Assembly (NCBI GenBank): GCA_025357975.1
Contig: JANYKY010000266.1
Coordinates: forward strand, 1 to 24,724
DNA length: 24,724 nt
From: Gemmatimonadaceae bacterium
GTDB lineage: Bacteria; Gemmatimonadota; Gemmatimonadetes; Gemmatimonadales; Gemmatimonadaceae
Direction of reading: 5' to 3'
The translations under genes were made by a program, and so were the position numbers. The notes beneath the pieces were generated by a model, which was not told where the DNA came from, searched no databases, and worked only from the letters and a program-made list of their open reading frames with translations. Below are positions 14,457-22,290 of this stretch, piece after piece (the stretch's first letter is position 1; each line of letters starts with the position of its first letter).

Positions 14457-15044
14457 GTGTCGGCGATAGACACGCTGGCATCCGAGCTTTCGCGCTTGCC
14501 GGGGATCGGCAGAAAGACGGCAATGCGCCTCACATATCATCTTCTCAAGCAGTCTCCCGATCAAAGCCGGCGGCTTGCGGACGCGCTGATGACGCTTGCG
14601 GAGAAGGTGCGGCCCTGCGCGACCTGCTTCAATCTCACCGAGGAGAGCGTGTGTAACATCTGCGGTGACCCGCGCCGGGATGGAGCGCTAATCTGCGCTG
14701 TCGAGGAAGCATCGGACATAGGTGCTATCGAGCGTGCCGGCGAGTTCCGCGGCGTCTATCACGTCCTCGGCGGCAGGCTTTCGCCACTCGACGGAATCGG
14801 TCCCGAGGACCTCAATATTCCGCAACTCGAGCAGAGAATTGCGGGCGGCGGAATTCGTGAAGTGATTCTCGCGACGAATCCCAGCATTGAGGGAGAGGCA
14901 ACGGCGCTGTACGTTCAGCGCAAGCTTTCAGCATATCAGTTGACCGTTACGCGAATCGCTCGCGGACTTCCGGTTGGCGGGGATCTTGAATACGCGGACG
15001 GAGTTACGATTGCGCAGGCACTCTCTGCACGGCGGGCGATGTGA
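14457..15044 (+). CDS. recR: Recombination protein RecR
   Basis: RecR acts with RecO and RecF to load RecA on gapped DNA. The 195-residue length is typical. Domains: N-terminal helix-hairpin-helix (SRLPGIGRKTAMRLTYHLL, 12-30), a C4 zinc finger (C54, C57, C66, C69), then a TOPRIM domain beginning ICAVEEASDIGAIE and continuing with YHVLGGRLSPLDGIGPEDL, and a C-terminal Walker-like segment ending YADGVTIAQALSARR. The start is GTG at 14457, one base after the ybaB stop; the frame is open upstream within ybaB but the conserved sequence begins here. Its stop overlaps the next GTG (GTGA). Confidence 0.95.
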   Translation: MSAIDTLASELSRLPGIGRKTAMRLTYHLLKQSPDQSRRLADALMTLAEKVRPCATCFNLTEESVCNICGDPRRDGALICAVEEASDIGAIERAGEFRGVYHVLGGRLSPLDGIGPEDLNIPQLEQRIAGGGIREVILATNPSIEGEATALYVQRKLSAYQLTVTRIARGLPVGGDLEYADGVTIAQALSARRAM

Positions 15045-15316
15045 ATAGTGGACGACACCGCCAGCTGGCGGCACTTGGATTTATTGGCGGAGCCGCGTGC
15101 GGCGCGCTTGCGTGGAGTCATTTGCAGCGCCAATACAGACGCGATCTTTTCAGCACGCATCCGCTCCGAAGATTTGCCGCGCTCAGCTATCTGCGCAGCC
15201 GTCCGTCGGTCGAAACAGTGCGATTGCTGCGGGAGTACGTCGCGTGGGAGCCGAAAGCGCTTCTGCGTCAACGCGGCGTGACGCTCATGCGCCTCGTCGA
15301 ATCCAGGCTTTCCTGA
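15041..15316 (+). CDS. Small membrane-anchored hypothetical protein
   Basis: A 91-residue protein of unknown function. A hydrophobic Gly/Ala-rich segment (about 8-26, LAALGFIGGAACGALAW) is probably a membrane anchor. The rest (HPLRRFAALSYLRSRPSVETVRLLREYVAWEP) is Arg-rich and predicted helical, resembling one or two HEAT-like helices, which may form a small docking surface. It starts at GTG in a four-base overlap with the recR stop and ends three bases before the roadblock gene. That position ties it to the roadblock/MglA pair more than to recombination. A second frame (15048-15281) overlaps but lacks the coupling. Confidence 0.65.
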   Translation: MNSGRHRQLAALGFIGGAACGALAWSHLQRQYRRDLFSTHPLRRFAALSYLRSRPSVETVRLLREYVAWEPKALLRQRGVTLMRLVESRLS

Positions 15317-15319
15317 TCT

Positions 15320-15814
15320 GTGACTAATCCTGGAGCGGCCAACTGGTCATTTGATGAGGAAGACCTCAACGCGCTGACTCGTACAGTGTCGCGTTTTCTC
15401 AGCGAGACCGGCGCCCACTCGGCACTCATTGCAGACCGGTCTGGACAGCTGGTGGCGACAATTGGCCGTCCGCTTTCATTCGATCCAATGGTGTTCGCTA
15501 CCCTGACGGCGGCGGATTTCAGCGCCAACGACCAGCTTGCACGACTGATCGGAGAGACCGACTTCACCACACTCTTCCATCAGGGTGAAAAAGAATCCAT
15601 GTACGTCGCAGATGTCGCGCGACGCCTGATTCTCGTCACCTTATTCGACAACCATACACCCATTGGCCTCGTGCGGCTGAAGATGAAGCCAGTGGTTGAA
15701 GAGCTGACCGTACACCTCGACCGTGCCTATATCCGCGCGCGGGAAAGCGGAAGCACCCAGCCGAACATCCTCGCCGGCGCCGGCGAAGAGATCGACGAGC
15801 TGTTCAACTGGTAA
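15320..15814 (+). CDS. Roadblock/LC7 domain protein (MglB-like)
   Basis: A 164-residue protein with one roadblock/LC7 fold at about residues 15-130: an initial helix (LNALTRTVSRFLSE), strand AHSALIADRSGQLVATIG, a helix, then SMYVADVARRLILVTLFDNHTPIGLVRLK. Roadblock proteins of this kind act as GTPase-activating partners of MglA-type small GTPases, the best known being Myxococcus MglB, which sets cell polarity. The GTPase is encoded 15 bp downstream, which supports that role. The C-terminal 30 residues (acidic, ending EEIDELFNW) are outside the fold and could be a partner-binding tail. The start is GTG, three bases after the preceding stop. Confidence 0.85.
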   Translation: MTNPGAANWSFDEEDLNALTRTVSRFLSETGAHSALIADRSGQLVATIGRPLSFDPMVFATLTAADFSANDQLARLIGETDFTTLFHQGEKESMYVADVARRLILVTLFDNHTPIGLVRLKMKPVVEELTVHLDRAYIRARESGSTQPNILAGAGEEIDELFNW

Positions 15815-15829
15815 GGAGATAGAACTGCG

Positions 15830-16507
15830 ATGTCGATGATCAATTACGCGGCGCGCGAGATCAACTGCAAGATCGTCTATTACGGGCCTGGTCTTGGCGG
15901 TAAGACGACGAATCTCGAGCACATCTACGGCAAGGTCAAACCCGATACACGGGGCAAGCTGATCTCGCTTGCAACCGAAACCGAACGCACTCTCTTCTTT
16001 GATTTTCTGCCGGTCGACCTGGGGACGATTCGCGGATTCAATACGCGGTTTCATCTCTACACGGTTCCCGGACAGGTGTACTACAATGCCAGCCGCAAGC
16101 TCATTCTAAAAAACGTCGACGGAATTGTCTTCGTGGCCGATTCACAGGTCGAGCGCATGGAAGCGAATCTTGAATCGATGCAGAATCTTTATGACAACAT
16201 GGCCGAGTATGGCTATGACCTCACGCGGATGCCTTTTGTGGTGCAGTACAACAAGCGCGACCTGCCGAATGCGGCGCCGACAGAGGAGCTGCAGGCCGCG
16301 CTGAATCCCGGCTGGGAACCCGCCGAGCCAGCGAAGGCGCGTGTGACTCCGGACCCTTACCATGCTGGCCAGAATCTCGTGGACCAGCACTCGAGTGGCG
16401 TGTGGATCGAGCGAGTTCCGTATTTCGAAGCCGTGGCTGTTGGCGGTGATGGAGTCTTCGATACACTGAAGGCAGTCAGCAAACTCGTGCTGAAAGCGCT
16501 CGCCTGA
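15830..16507 (+). CDS. mglA: MglA-type small GTPase with an insertion
   Basis: A 225-residue Ras-like GTPase very close to Myxococcus MglA. It opens with [20 protein letters not shown], followed by the P-loop GPGLGGKTT (19-27, Lys25), [16 protein letters not shown], the MglA-type switch II TVPGQ (78-82; most Ras proteins have DxxGQ), [14 protein letters not shown] and the base-recognition NKRD (141-144). The C-terminal [17 protein letters not shown] closes the fold. Residues about 160-197 hold roughly 30 extra residues (starting [20 protein letters not shown]) not found in Myxococcus MglA (about 195 residues). AAGGAG overlaps the upstream stop. MglA marks cell poles for motility; no motility genes are in the window, so the role here may be polarity or another process. 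Confidence 0.9.
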   Translation: MSMINYAAREINCKIVYYGPGLGGKTTNLEHIYGKVKPDTRGKLISLATETERTLFFDFLPVDLGTIRGFNTRFHLYTVPGQVYYNASRKLILKNVDGIVFVADSQVERMEANLESMQNLYDNMAEYGYDLTRMPFVVQYNKRDLPNAAPTEELQAALNPGWEPAEPAKARVTPDPYHAGQNLVDQHSSGVWIERVPYFEAVAVGGDGVFDTLKAVSKLVLKALA

Positions 16508-16521
16508 CGCGACCTTCTCGC

Positions 16522-17193
16522 GTGAACCTTCCGAACGCAATAACGGTCGGCAGGATTCTCGTTGCGCCGCTCATCGCGGCACTTCCATTCATCAACTCGC
16601 CGTTTGCTCGTCTCGCGGCGTTTCTTGTGTACATCATTGCGGCGATCTCCGACTATTACGACGGCATGCTCGCCCGCACGCGCAATCTCATCACGGATCT
16701 TGGAAGTCTTCTCGATCCGCTAGCCGATAAATTGCTGCTGTTCGCAACGCTCATTCCAATGTTCGTGCTGATGTCGCCACCTGCGGATCCCATTTCTGCA
16801 ACTACAGCGTCATTTGGCGCCGCGCACAGTCTGAGATTCCAGACGCCGTTTGGGCCAGTGGGCCTTCCGTGGTGGGTAATGGCCGTGGTGCTCGGACGAG
16901 AACTGTTCATGACCATCTTTCGTCAGCTGGCGGCGCGTCGTGGAGTAGTGATATCGGCGATTGGTCCGGCGAAGTGGAAGACAGGATTTCAATCGGTCTG
17001 GGTCGGGGCGGCCTATTTCTGGTTTTTTGCGGCAACGCTCGCGGCGTCGCGCGGGTGGAGTACGCAGGCGTGGAACTGGTTCGCGTATTTCAACGGTATC
17101 GTCGGGACTGTCACAATGGTGGCAGCGGTATTTCTCACGATCTATTCGCTGATCCTCTACATGATGAGATACAGCCGGGTGTTCTCGAGTTGA
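16522..17193 (+). CDS. pgsA: CDP-alcohol phosphatidyltransferase (likely PgsA)
   Basis: A membrane enzyme that swaps CMP of a CDP-alcohol for a second alcohol; the N-terminus MNLPNAITVGRI matches phosphatidylglycerophosphate synthase (glycerol 3-phosphate as acceptor), the first committed step to phosphatidylglycerol and cardiolipin. The catalytic motif D(x)2DG(x)2AR(x)8G(x)3D(x)3D is complete: D44, D47, G48, A51, R52, G61, D65 and D69. The 223 residues include about six membrane segments and a longer loop (about 88-118) between segments than in the E. coli enzyme (about 180 residues). The start is GTG, 14 bases after the GTPase stop; cinA follows four bases later, a common partnership with pgsA. 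Another CDP-alcohol acceptor cannot be excluded. Confidence 0.9.
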   Translation: MNLPNAITVGRILVAPLIAALPFINSPFARLAAFLVYIIAAISDYYDGMLARTRNLITDLGSLLDPLADKLLLFATLIPMFVLMSPPADPISATTASFGAAHSLRFQTPFGPVGLPWWVMAVVLGRELFMTIFRQLAARRGVVISAIGPAKWKTGFQSVWVGAAYFWFFAATLAASRGWSTQAWNWFAYFNGIVGTVTMVAAVFLTIYSLILYMMRYSRVFSS

Positions 17194-17197
17194 TGCA

Positions 17198-18460
17198 ATG
17201 AGAATTGAGATCGTCACGATTGGTGACGAGCTGCTCCTTGGCTTTACAATCGACACAAACGCCGCTCAGCTCGCGCGCGCACTCGCGGCGGTCGGAGTCG
17301 AGATTGTCCATCGCACAACTGTCGGCGACAATCCAGGGGATATTGCCGGAGCGGTCAAAGCAGCGCTCGACCGCACTGGCGCCGTCATCACAACCGGCGG
17401 TCTCGGGCCGACCAGCGACGATATGACAAAAGCATCGATCGCGGCCATTTTCGGCAAGCGGATGATTCGCGACGAGGCGATCGTTGCCGCGTTGCGAGAG
17501 CGATGGGCGCGCTACCGGAGGCTCGGACCATTTCCGGAATCAAACATCGCGCAGGCGATGATTCCCGAAGGCGCGACAATTATCCCGAACGCTCACGGGA
17601 GCGCTCCCGGCATCTGGCTCGCGGACGAGGCCGGGAGGTGGGTTGCAATGCTGCCCGGAGTTCCGCGTGAAATGCGTGGAATGCTCACCGATGAATTGTT
17701 GCCGCGTATTACGCAGCGGATGTCGGCAGATGGCTCAGGCGCTCCAACAGTTGTTCGGTCGCGCACGCTGCGAACAACCGGCGTGGCCGAGTCGGCGCTT
17801 GCCGACCAGCTTGGCGATCTCGCTTCGGGAGTGGACGGGCTTGCGCTCGCTTTTCTTCCCGGTGTAGACAGTGTCGATTTGCGCGTGACGTCTCGCGGGC
17901 TCGCGGCCGATGCCGCCGATGCCGCCCTCGAGCGAGCTGTAGTGAAACTTCGTGGGGCTGTCGGACGGTTTGTGTTTGGAGAGGAGTCTGCGGATCTCGC
18001 TGAAATAGTGCTGAAAAGCTGTCGGCGCCGTGGTATTCGGCTGTCTGTGGCCGAGAGTTGTACCGGAGGCCTGCTCGGTGCGCGGTTGACTGCTGTTCCC
18101 GGGTCGAGCGATGTATTTGTCGGCGGAGTTATAGCGTACGACAATTCGATCAAGCGGGACTGGCTGGAAGTCAGTCAGGACGCTCTTGAAGAGCACGGTG
18201 CAGTGAGCGAGGAAGTCGCTGTAGCGATGGCGAAATCCATTCGGGCGCGCATGCGAACAGACATTGGAATCTCGATCACGGGGGTCGCCGGGCCCGGCGG
18301 TGGAACTGCTTCCAAACCTGTTGGTATGGTGTGGGTGGCGCTCGATGGAATTTCGAGCGAGGCCCGATGTCTGCGTTTGTTCGGGACGCGCGAGGAGGTT
18401 CGGCAGAGAGCTGCTCAGGCGGCTCTGGACATGCTCCGGCGAGCGCTCGAAACGAGTTAG
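17198..18460 (+). CDS. cinA: CinA family protein (NMN amidohydrolase / MocF-like)
   Basis: A 420-residue two-domain protein. The N-terminal molybdopterin-binding-like domain has IVTIGDELLLGFTIDTN and TTGGLGPTSDDMTK; in CinA it hydrolyses ADP-ribose. The C-terminal domain has SVAESCTGGLLGARLTAVPG near residue 285 and ISITGVAGPGGGT, the marks of nicotinamide mononucleotide deamidase (PncC-like), so the protein recycles pyridine nucleotides. Full length for the family (about 410-420). ATG at 17198 gives the canonical MRIEIVTIGDELL start; an ATG six bases earlier is out of frame. It lies four bases after pgsA and shortly before grpE, probably all one transcript. Confidence 0.93.
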   Translation: MRIEIVTIGDELLLGFTIDTNAAQLARALAAVGVEIVHRTTVGDNPGDIAGAVKAALDRTGAVITTGGLGPTSDDMTKASIAAIFGKRMIRDEAIVAALRERWARYRRLGPFPESNIAQAMIPEGATIIPNAHGSAPGIWLADEAGRWVAMLPGVPREMRGMLTDELLPRITQRMSADGSGAPTVVRSRTLRTTGVAESALADQLGDLASGVDGLALAFLPGVDSVDLRVTSRGLAADAADAALERAVVKLRGAVGRFVFGEESADLAEIVLKSCRRRGIRLSVAESCTGGLLGARLTAVPGSSDVFVGGVIAYDNSIKRDWLEVSQDALEEHGAVSEEVAVAMAKSIRARMRTDIGISITGVAGPGGGTASKPVGMVWVALDGISSEARCLRLFGTREEVRQRAAQAALDMLRRALETS

Positions 18461-18490
18461 ATTGGAACGATGAAAAGGAGTGGGCAAGGT

Positions 18491-19072
18491 ATGAACGAGT
18501 CTGATGTCAGAGACAAGGTCGGCGCGATGGCCGATGCCACCGCAGACCTCTCCGACGACGCAAATGATGGTGGCACCGGCGAGTCGGCGGATGACGTCGA
18601 GGAGTCGGCGGACGACGCTATCTCAGCGCTGCAGCGCGAGTTGACGACAGAGCGCGACAAGCATCTTCGTCTTGCCGCGGAGTTCGACAACTTCCGCCGG
18701 CGAAATCTCAAAGAGAAGGTGGAAGCTGAATCGCGTGGCCAGGCGGAGCTCGCGAAAATGATTCTCGACCCGCTCGATGACATTGCGCGGTTCGCGCATG
18801 TGGATCCAGCGGTTACAGAGTCGAAGACCATTGTAGAAGGCGTTGAGATGGTCGAGAAAAAACTGGACAAGGCGTTGCGCGCCGCCGGCCTCGAGTCCGT
18901 CAATCCGGTCGACGAGCGCTTCAATCCCGCATTGCACGAAGCGGTTGGAACAGAAACGGCTGACAGCGCCGATCTCGACGGCACCGTCTCGCGGGTTTAC
19001 CAGCCCGGATACACGTTCAAGGGCCAGCTTCTCCGCCCTGCGCGTGTCGTAGTTCGCCAGCACCACGACTAG
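18491..19072 (+). CDS. grpE: Nucleotide exchange factor GrpE
   Basis: Co-chaperone that releases ADP from DnaK. The first 45 residues are acidic and probably disordered (DDANDGGTGESADDVEESADD). A long helix follows (LQRELTTERDKHLRLAAEFDNFRRR), then the head with LAKMILDPLDDIARF and the closing beta domain NPALHEAVG, GTVSRVYQPGYTFKGQLLRPARVVV, matching the GrpE signature. Start at 18491 is preferred because AAGGAG (18475-18480) lies ten bases before it; ATG at 18470 would add seven residues and has only a weak GGA. The length is then 193. No CIRCE operator is visible upstream, so heat control is not evident here. dnaJ starts 18 bp later; dnaK is not in the window. Confidence 0.93.
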   Translation: MNESDVRDKVGAMADATADLSDDANDGGTGESADDVEESADDAISALQRELTTERDKHLRLAAEFDNFRRRNLKEKVEAESRGQAELAKMILDPLDDIARFAHVDPAVTESKTIVEGVEMVEKKLDKALRAAGLESVNPVDERFNPALHEAVGTETADSADLDGTVSRVYQPGYTFKGQLLRPARVVVRQHHD

Positions 19073-19090
19073 CAAAGCAAAGCAGAGTTC

Positions 19091-20224
19091 ATGGCTCAGA
19101 CCAAGGACTTTTATGCGGTGCTGGGCGTGCCGTCCACGGCAACGCCGGACGAGATAAAAAAGGCATTCCGCAAGCTCGCCAAGAAACACCATCCCGACGC
19201 CAACGCAAACGATGCGAAGGCGGCCGATAAGTTCAAGGAAATCTCGGAGGCGAACAACGTTCTGGGGGATGTAGAAAAGCGAAAGCAGTACGACGAGATG
19301 CGCAGGCTTGGGGCGTTCGGAGGGTTTGGCACCTCGAGTCCGTCGCCGCGTGGGGGATACTCTCAGCGAACGTCTTCGGCTGGTGGAAACCCGAACGTCA
19401 ACTACCAGGATTTCGACATCGGCGGTCTTGGTGGCCTCGGCGACCTGTTCGGCTCGATCTTCGGAAGTCAGGGAAGGGCGCAATCGCGTCCAACTGGACC
19501 TCAGAGAGGCCAGAATATCGAGACGAGCCTCGATATCCCTTTCAGAACCGCTGCACGGGGCGGCAAGGTTCCCGTTGATCTCGAGGTCAACGAGGAGTGC
19601 TCCACCTGTCATGGCACCGGCGGTGCACCCGGTGCGACAATGAAGGTGTGTCCCGAATGTTCTGGACGCGGCGTGGTTTCGTTTGGTCAGGGTGGGTTCG
19701 CCGTCAACCGACCGTGCCCGATGTGTCTTGGCCGAGGACAGGTTCCCTCACAGCCGTGTCCAACGTGCAATGGCGCGGGGGAGCTTCGAGTCAGGAAAAA
19801 AGTGCTCATCACCGTGCCGCCGGGAGTGGACACTGGCGGGAAGATTCGCCTGAAAGGTCAGGGCGGTAAGGGCTCGAGCAATGGGCCAGCTGGCGATCTC
19901 CTGATCACATTCACGGTGCAGCCAGACAAGTTTTACCGCCGCGAGGGTCTCGATGTGATCGCTACCATACCGGTGAACATCGCGCAGGCCACACTTGGAT
20001 CGAAGGTCAGCGTTACGACGCTCGAAGGAAAGAAAGTGCTGATCAAGATTCCGCCGGGTGTTCCTTCTGGAAAAAGATTCCGCGTGCGAGGGCAGGGCAT
20101 TCACAAGGGCGCACAGAGCGGCGACTTGATCGTCGAAGTGAAAATCGAAGCGCCCGAAAAGCTCAGCGAAGAGCAGGAGCGAATGATGAAGGAGTTCGCC
20201 GCCGCCGGCGGGATGAAGTATTAA
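19091..20224 (+). CDS. dnaJ: Chaperone protein DnaJ
   Basis: Co-chaperone that delivers clients to DnaK and stimulates its ATPase. The 377-residue protein has all class I domains: J domain with HPD (34-36), a Gly/Phe region (74-125, including GGLGGLGDLFGSIFG), four zinc-binding CxxCxGxG repeats (C170/C173, C187/C190, C209/C212, C223/C226) and the C-terminal substrate-binding domains (PPGVDTGGKIRLKGQG, IPPGVPSGKRFRVRGQG). Only a weak AGAG precedes the ATG. The gene follows grpE directly. Its TAA lies inside a possible ATT start for the M23 peptidase gene. Confidence 0.96.
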   Translation: MAQTKDFYAVLGVPSTATPDEIKKAFRKLAKKHHPDANANDAKAADKFKEISEANNVLGDVEKRKQYDEMRRLGAFGGFGTSSPSPRGGYSQRTSSAGGNPNVNYQDFDIGGLGGLGDLFGSIFGSQGRAQSRPTGPQRGQNIETSLDIPFRTAARGGKVPVDLEVNEECSTCHGTGGAPGATMKVCPECSGRGVVSFGQGGFAVNRPCPMCLGRGQVPSQPCPTCNGAGELRVRKKVLITVPPGVDTGGKIRLKGQGGKGSSNGPAGDLLITFTVQPDKFYRREGLDVIATIPVNIAQATLGSKVSVTTLEGKKVLIKIPPGVPSGKRFRVRGQGIHKGAQSGDLIVEVKIEAPEKLSEEQERMMKEFAAAGGMKY

Positions 20225-20276
20225 CGCTAGCTGGAAGACCTGGGGTGCGACGTTTCTCGGATCGTTCGCGATAGGG

Positions 20277-20981
20277 TTGATTTACGCGACGAAGCCCGCT
20301 GAAAAGAGACTCAATGTGGCACCGTTGCCTGCCGCCGTCGCCTCGCCAGCCACGGACAGCTCCAAAGCCAGCGTCTCTCAGCGACAAGGCGACTCGATCG
20401 TCACCGCCGGAGCCGTCGAAGGCGGCACCGATACGATTGCCGCCTCTCCGCCGGCCGTCACGGCTCCAAACGCCGCCCCAGCGTTGTCAGGTGGTACTGG
20501 CTCGGCGTTTCCACCTCTCCTGCCCGCGGATATTACGACGTTAAAGGCAGAGGGCCCGATTGTTCCCGTCGCTGGTGTGGCGTTAAAAGATTTGCGTGAC
20601 AGCTTCACCGAAGCCCGGGGCGGAGGCACGCGAACGCACGAAGCCATCGACATCATGGCGGCGCGAAATACCCCCGTTCTCTCGGCTCTGTCTGGTGTTC
20701 TGCTAAAATTTCACAACAGCGTGGCCGGTGGACTCACGATCTACGCTTCGGATCCAAGCAATCGATATGTGCTCATGTACGGACATCTCGACAGCTATAG
20801 GCCGGGGCTCAAGGAAGGCGATGCGCTGCAAAGGGGCCAGATAATTGGCTTCGTTGGATCGACTGGAGATGCGAGTCCCAACGCGCCGCATCTTCACCTT
20901 GCGATCACGCGCAACGACAACGTGAAGGAGTGGTGGAAGGGAACCCCCCTCAATCCTTTTTTGGTTTATCGCTCGAAGTAG
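20277..20981 (+). CDS. M23 family metallopeptidase (LytM-like), start uncertain
   Basis: A zinc endopeptidase of the M23/LytM fold, which cuts or regulates cutting of peptidoglycan cross-links. All ligands are present, counted from the TTG at 20277: H121 and D125 (RTHEAIDI), then H205 and H207 (PHLHLA), with YGHLD (169-172) between. The Ala/Pro/Ser-rich stretch before the domain (about 15-85) looks like a flexible periplasmic linker. The only usual start is TTG at 20277, but the same frame is open back to 20217 and encodes a probable membrane anchor (WGATFLGSFAIGLIYA) before that TTG. The true N-terminus may be an ATT at 20220 that overlaps the dnaJ stop. Its 3' end overlaps the convergent anti-sigma gene by 32 bases. 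Confidence 0.85.
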   Translation: MIYATKPAEKRLNVAPLPAAVASPATDSSKASVSQRQGDSIVTAGAVEGGTDTIAASPPAVTAPNAAPALSGGTGSAFPPLLPADITTLKAEGPIVPVAGVALKDLRDSFTEARGGGTRTHEAIDIMAARNTPVLSALSGVLLKFHNSVAGGLTIYASDPSNRYVLMYGHLDSYRPGLKEGDALQRGQIIGFVGSTGDASPNAPHLHLAITRNDNVKEWWKGTPLNPFLVYRSK

Positions 20982-21603
20982 CTGCGGCCGCTTTTAGAGC
21001 CGCCGCTATTTGATCCGCCATGACTTTCGCGCGTTCAGTTCTGTGTAGTTCCGCGTCCGGTAGGTCGCATTGCTGTCTACTATCCACGCCCGTCACCTCC
21101 ATCTTCGCGCGCACAAACTCGTCAGCGCGTCCCCTGATTGTAATCGTGTGGATGTCCTTTGCGAGATAGATCGCGCTCCCGCTCGATTTGAGATAAGGAG
21201 TCGCGATTTCTGACGCCTGCTGAGCCGTCAGGCACCTTAGTGTGATCGTCTCCATCGCAGTGCGTCTCGCGCCATCGGTCCACGGAACGAACACGTCCTG
21301 CATGAAGAACCAGAATGTTACGCAGGCTGCAGCTGCGCAAAGCCCACGAACCCATCGTCCAACCTGCTTTCTGCGAATGCGTTCCGATTCCGCCAGTACG
21401 CGGAAAGACAAATCTTCCGGGCTGACGCCGGGCCGCGTCTCGGCGAGCGCCTCAGCCAGCCGCCTCTCGGCATGCGTTACCTCCTCCGCTACGCTCGCGC
21501 ATTGCGCGCAGATGGCAACGTGCACGGCGACTGAGGAGCCCGCTCGAATTCCGCCAAGGCGCGTCGTGGAAATCGCGTCGAGGCATTCAGCGCATGTTGT
21601 CAT
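20950..21603 (-). CDS. Zinc-finger anti-sigma factor with secretin-like C-domain
   Basis: The 217-residue membrane protein is the likely partner of the ECF sigma factor encoded upstream. Residues 1-40 have a zinc-binding anti-sigma pattern: CAEC (C4, C7), then HVAICAQC (H28, C32, C35). A membrane segment lies at about 84-104 (LCAAAACVTFWFFM). The periplasmic part (117-172) reads TLRCLTAQQASEIATPYLKS, then a turn, then IHTITIRGRADEF, a helix-strand layout like the N1/NolW-type domains of secretins. The C-terminus is Ala/Lys-rich. The ATG at 21603 overlaps the sigma stop (ATGA); an in-frame ATG at 21621 inside the sigma gene is less likely. The role of the C-domain as a sensor is an inference. 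Confidence 0.82.
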   Translation of the reverse strand: MTTCAECLDAISTTRLGGIRAGSSVAVHVAICAQCASVAEEVTHAERRLAEALAETRPGVSPEDLSFRVLAESERIRRKQVGRWVRGLCAAAACVTFWFFMQDVFVPWTDGARRTAMETITLRCLTAQQASEIATPYLKSSGSAIYLAKDIHTITIRGRADEFVRAKMEVTGVDSRQQCDLPDAELHRTERAKVMADQIAAALKAAAATSSDKPKKD

Positions 21604-22229
21604 CGTTCCAACTCTCTCCACGCGGGATGCGCCGCGATGATGCGCTCTCGAATTGCGGATCGTGCCTTGAACAGGTTGCCGCGCACTGTGGCCGCCTTCA
21701 GGCCAGTAAGGTCGGCGACCTCAGCCGGGTCGAAACCCTGAAGGTCGACGAGGTCGAAGACTTCACGCTGGCGCGGCGGCAACTCAACGAAAAAGTGCCG
21801 AATGTAGTCCGCGACTCGCTGGCGATCCACGCGCGCGCCCGGATCTGTATTGTAGACGCTGTCAATACCAGGGAGCGACGCGATTGAAAGCAGCGCTCTT
21901 CGCTTGATCTTCCGGTTGCGCTGAAGGGCGAGGCCGCGAGTGATCCCGTACACCCATCCCTCGAGCGAAGAATCGCCGCGAAACTGCTCGAGCTTTCGAT
22001 GGACCTGGACGAAAGTTTCCTGAGTCAGCTCGTCCGCATCATCGGCGTCACGCGCGAAGGTGAGCGCCCACCGAAATACGGTTCGCTGCAGCGCGTGAAC
22101 CAGATGGGTGAAGGCTTCGGTGTCTCCCGTCCTGGCGCGCATGACTACGTCGTCGAGCTGGCCGACGGACGCTACGGCTCTCACGGCTCGCGTTTCAAGT
22201 GCGGCGAGAAAAATCGGGGCAGTTGTCAT
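21600..22229 (-). CDS. ECF-type RNA polymerase sigma factor
   Basis: A 209-residue group 4 sigma factor. Region 2 (about 28-100) has the core-binding and -10 recognition motifs: ADELTQETFVQVHRKLEQFR followed by GWVYGITRGLALQRNRKIKR. Region 4 (about 150-200) has LPPRQREVFDLVDLQGF and the helix-turn-helix EVADLTGLKAATVRGNLFKA that reads the -35 element. The linker between them is short; there is no region 1 or 3. The first 28 residues are extra relative to many ECF factors, and Met30 is an alternative start; only AGG directly before the ATG is seen. The stop overlaps the anti-sigma start (ATGA), so the two are made in fixed proportion. No matching autoregulated promoter is evident upstream. Confidence 0.93.
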   Translation of the reverse strand: MTTAPIFLAALETRAVRAVASVGQLDDVVMRARTGDTEAFTHLVHALQRTVFRWALTFARDADDADELTQETFVQVHRKLEQFRGDSSLEGWVYGITRGLALQRNRKIKRRALLSIASLPGIDSVYNTDPGARVDRQRVADYIRHFFVELPPRQREVFDLVDLQGFDPAEVADLTGLKAATVRGNLFKARSAIRERIIAAHPAWRELER

Positions 22230-22290
22230 CCTGATTAATGATGTCAGGACTCACGCGAGCGTTAACTGCCTACGAAAGAATTCCGACCGA

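Noticed and set aside
18461..18490. CIRCE operator before grpE
   Set aside because: No TTAGCACTC-N9-GAGTGCTAA or close variant is present in this gap.
18623..19612. Long minus-strand open frame (329 codons)
   Set aside because: It lies across grpE and the start of dnaJ, both of which have unmistakable domain motifs on the plus strand. The minus product has no recognisable motif.
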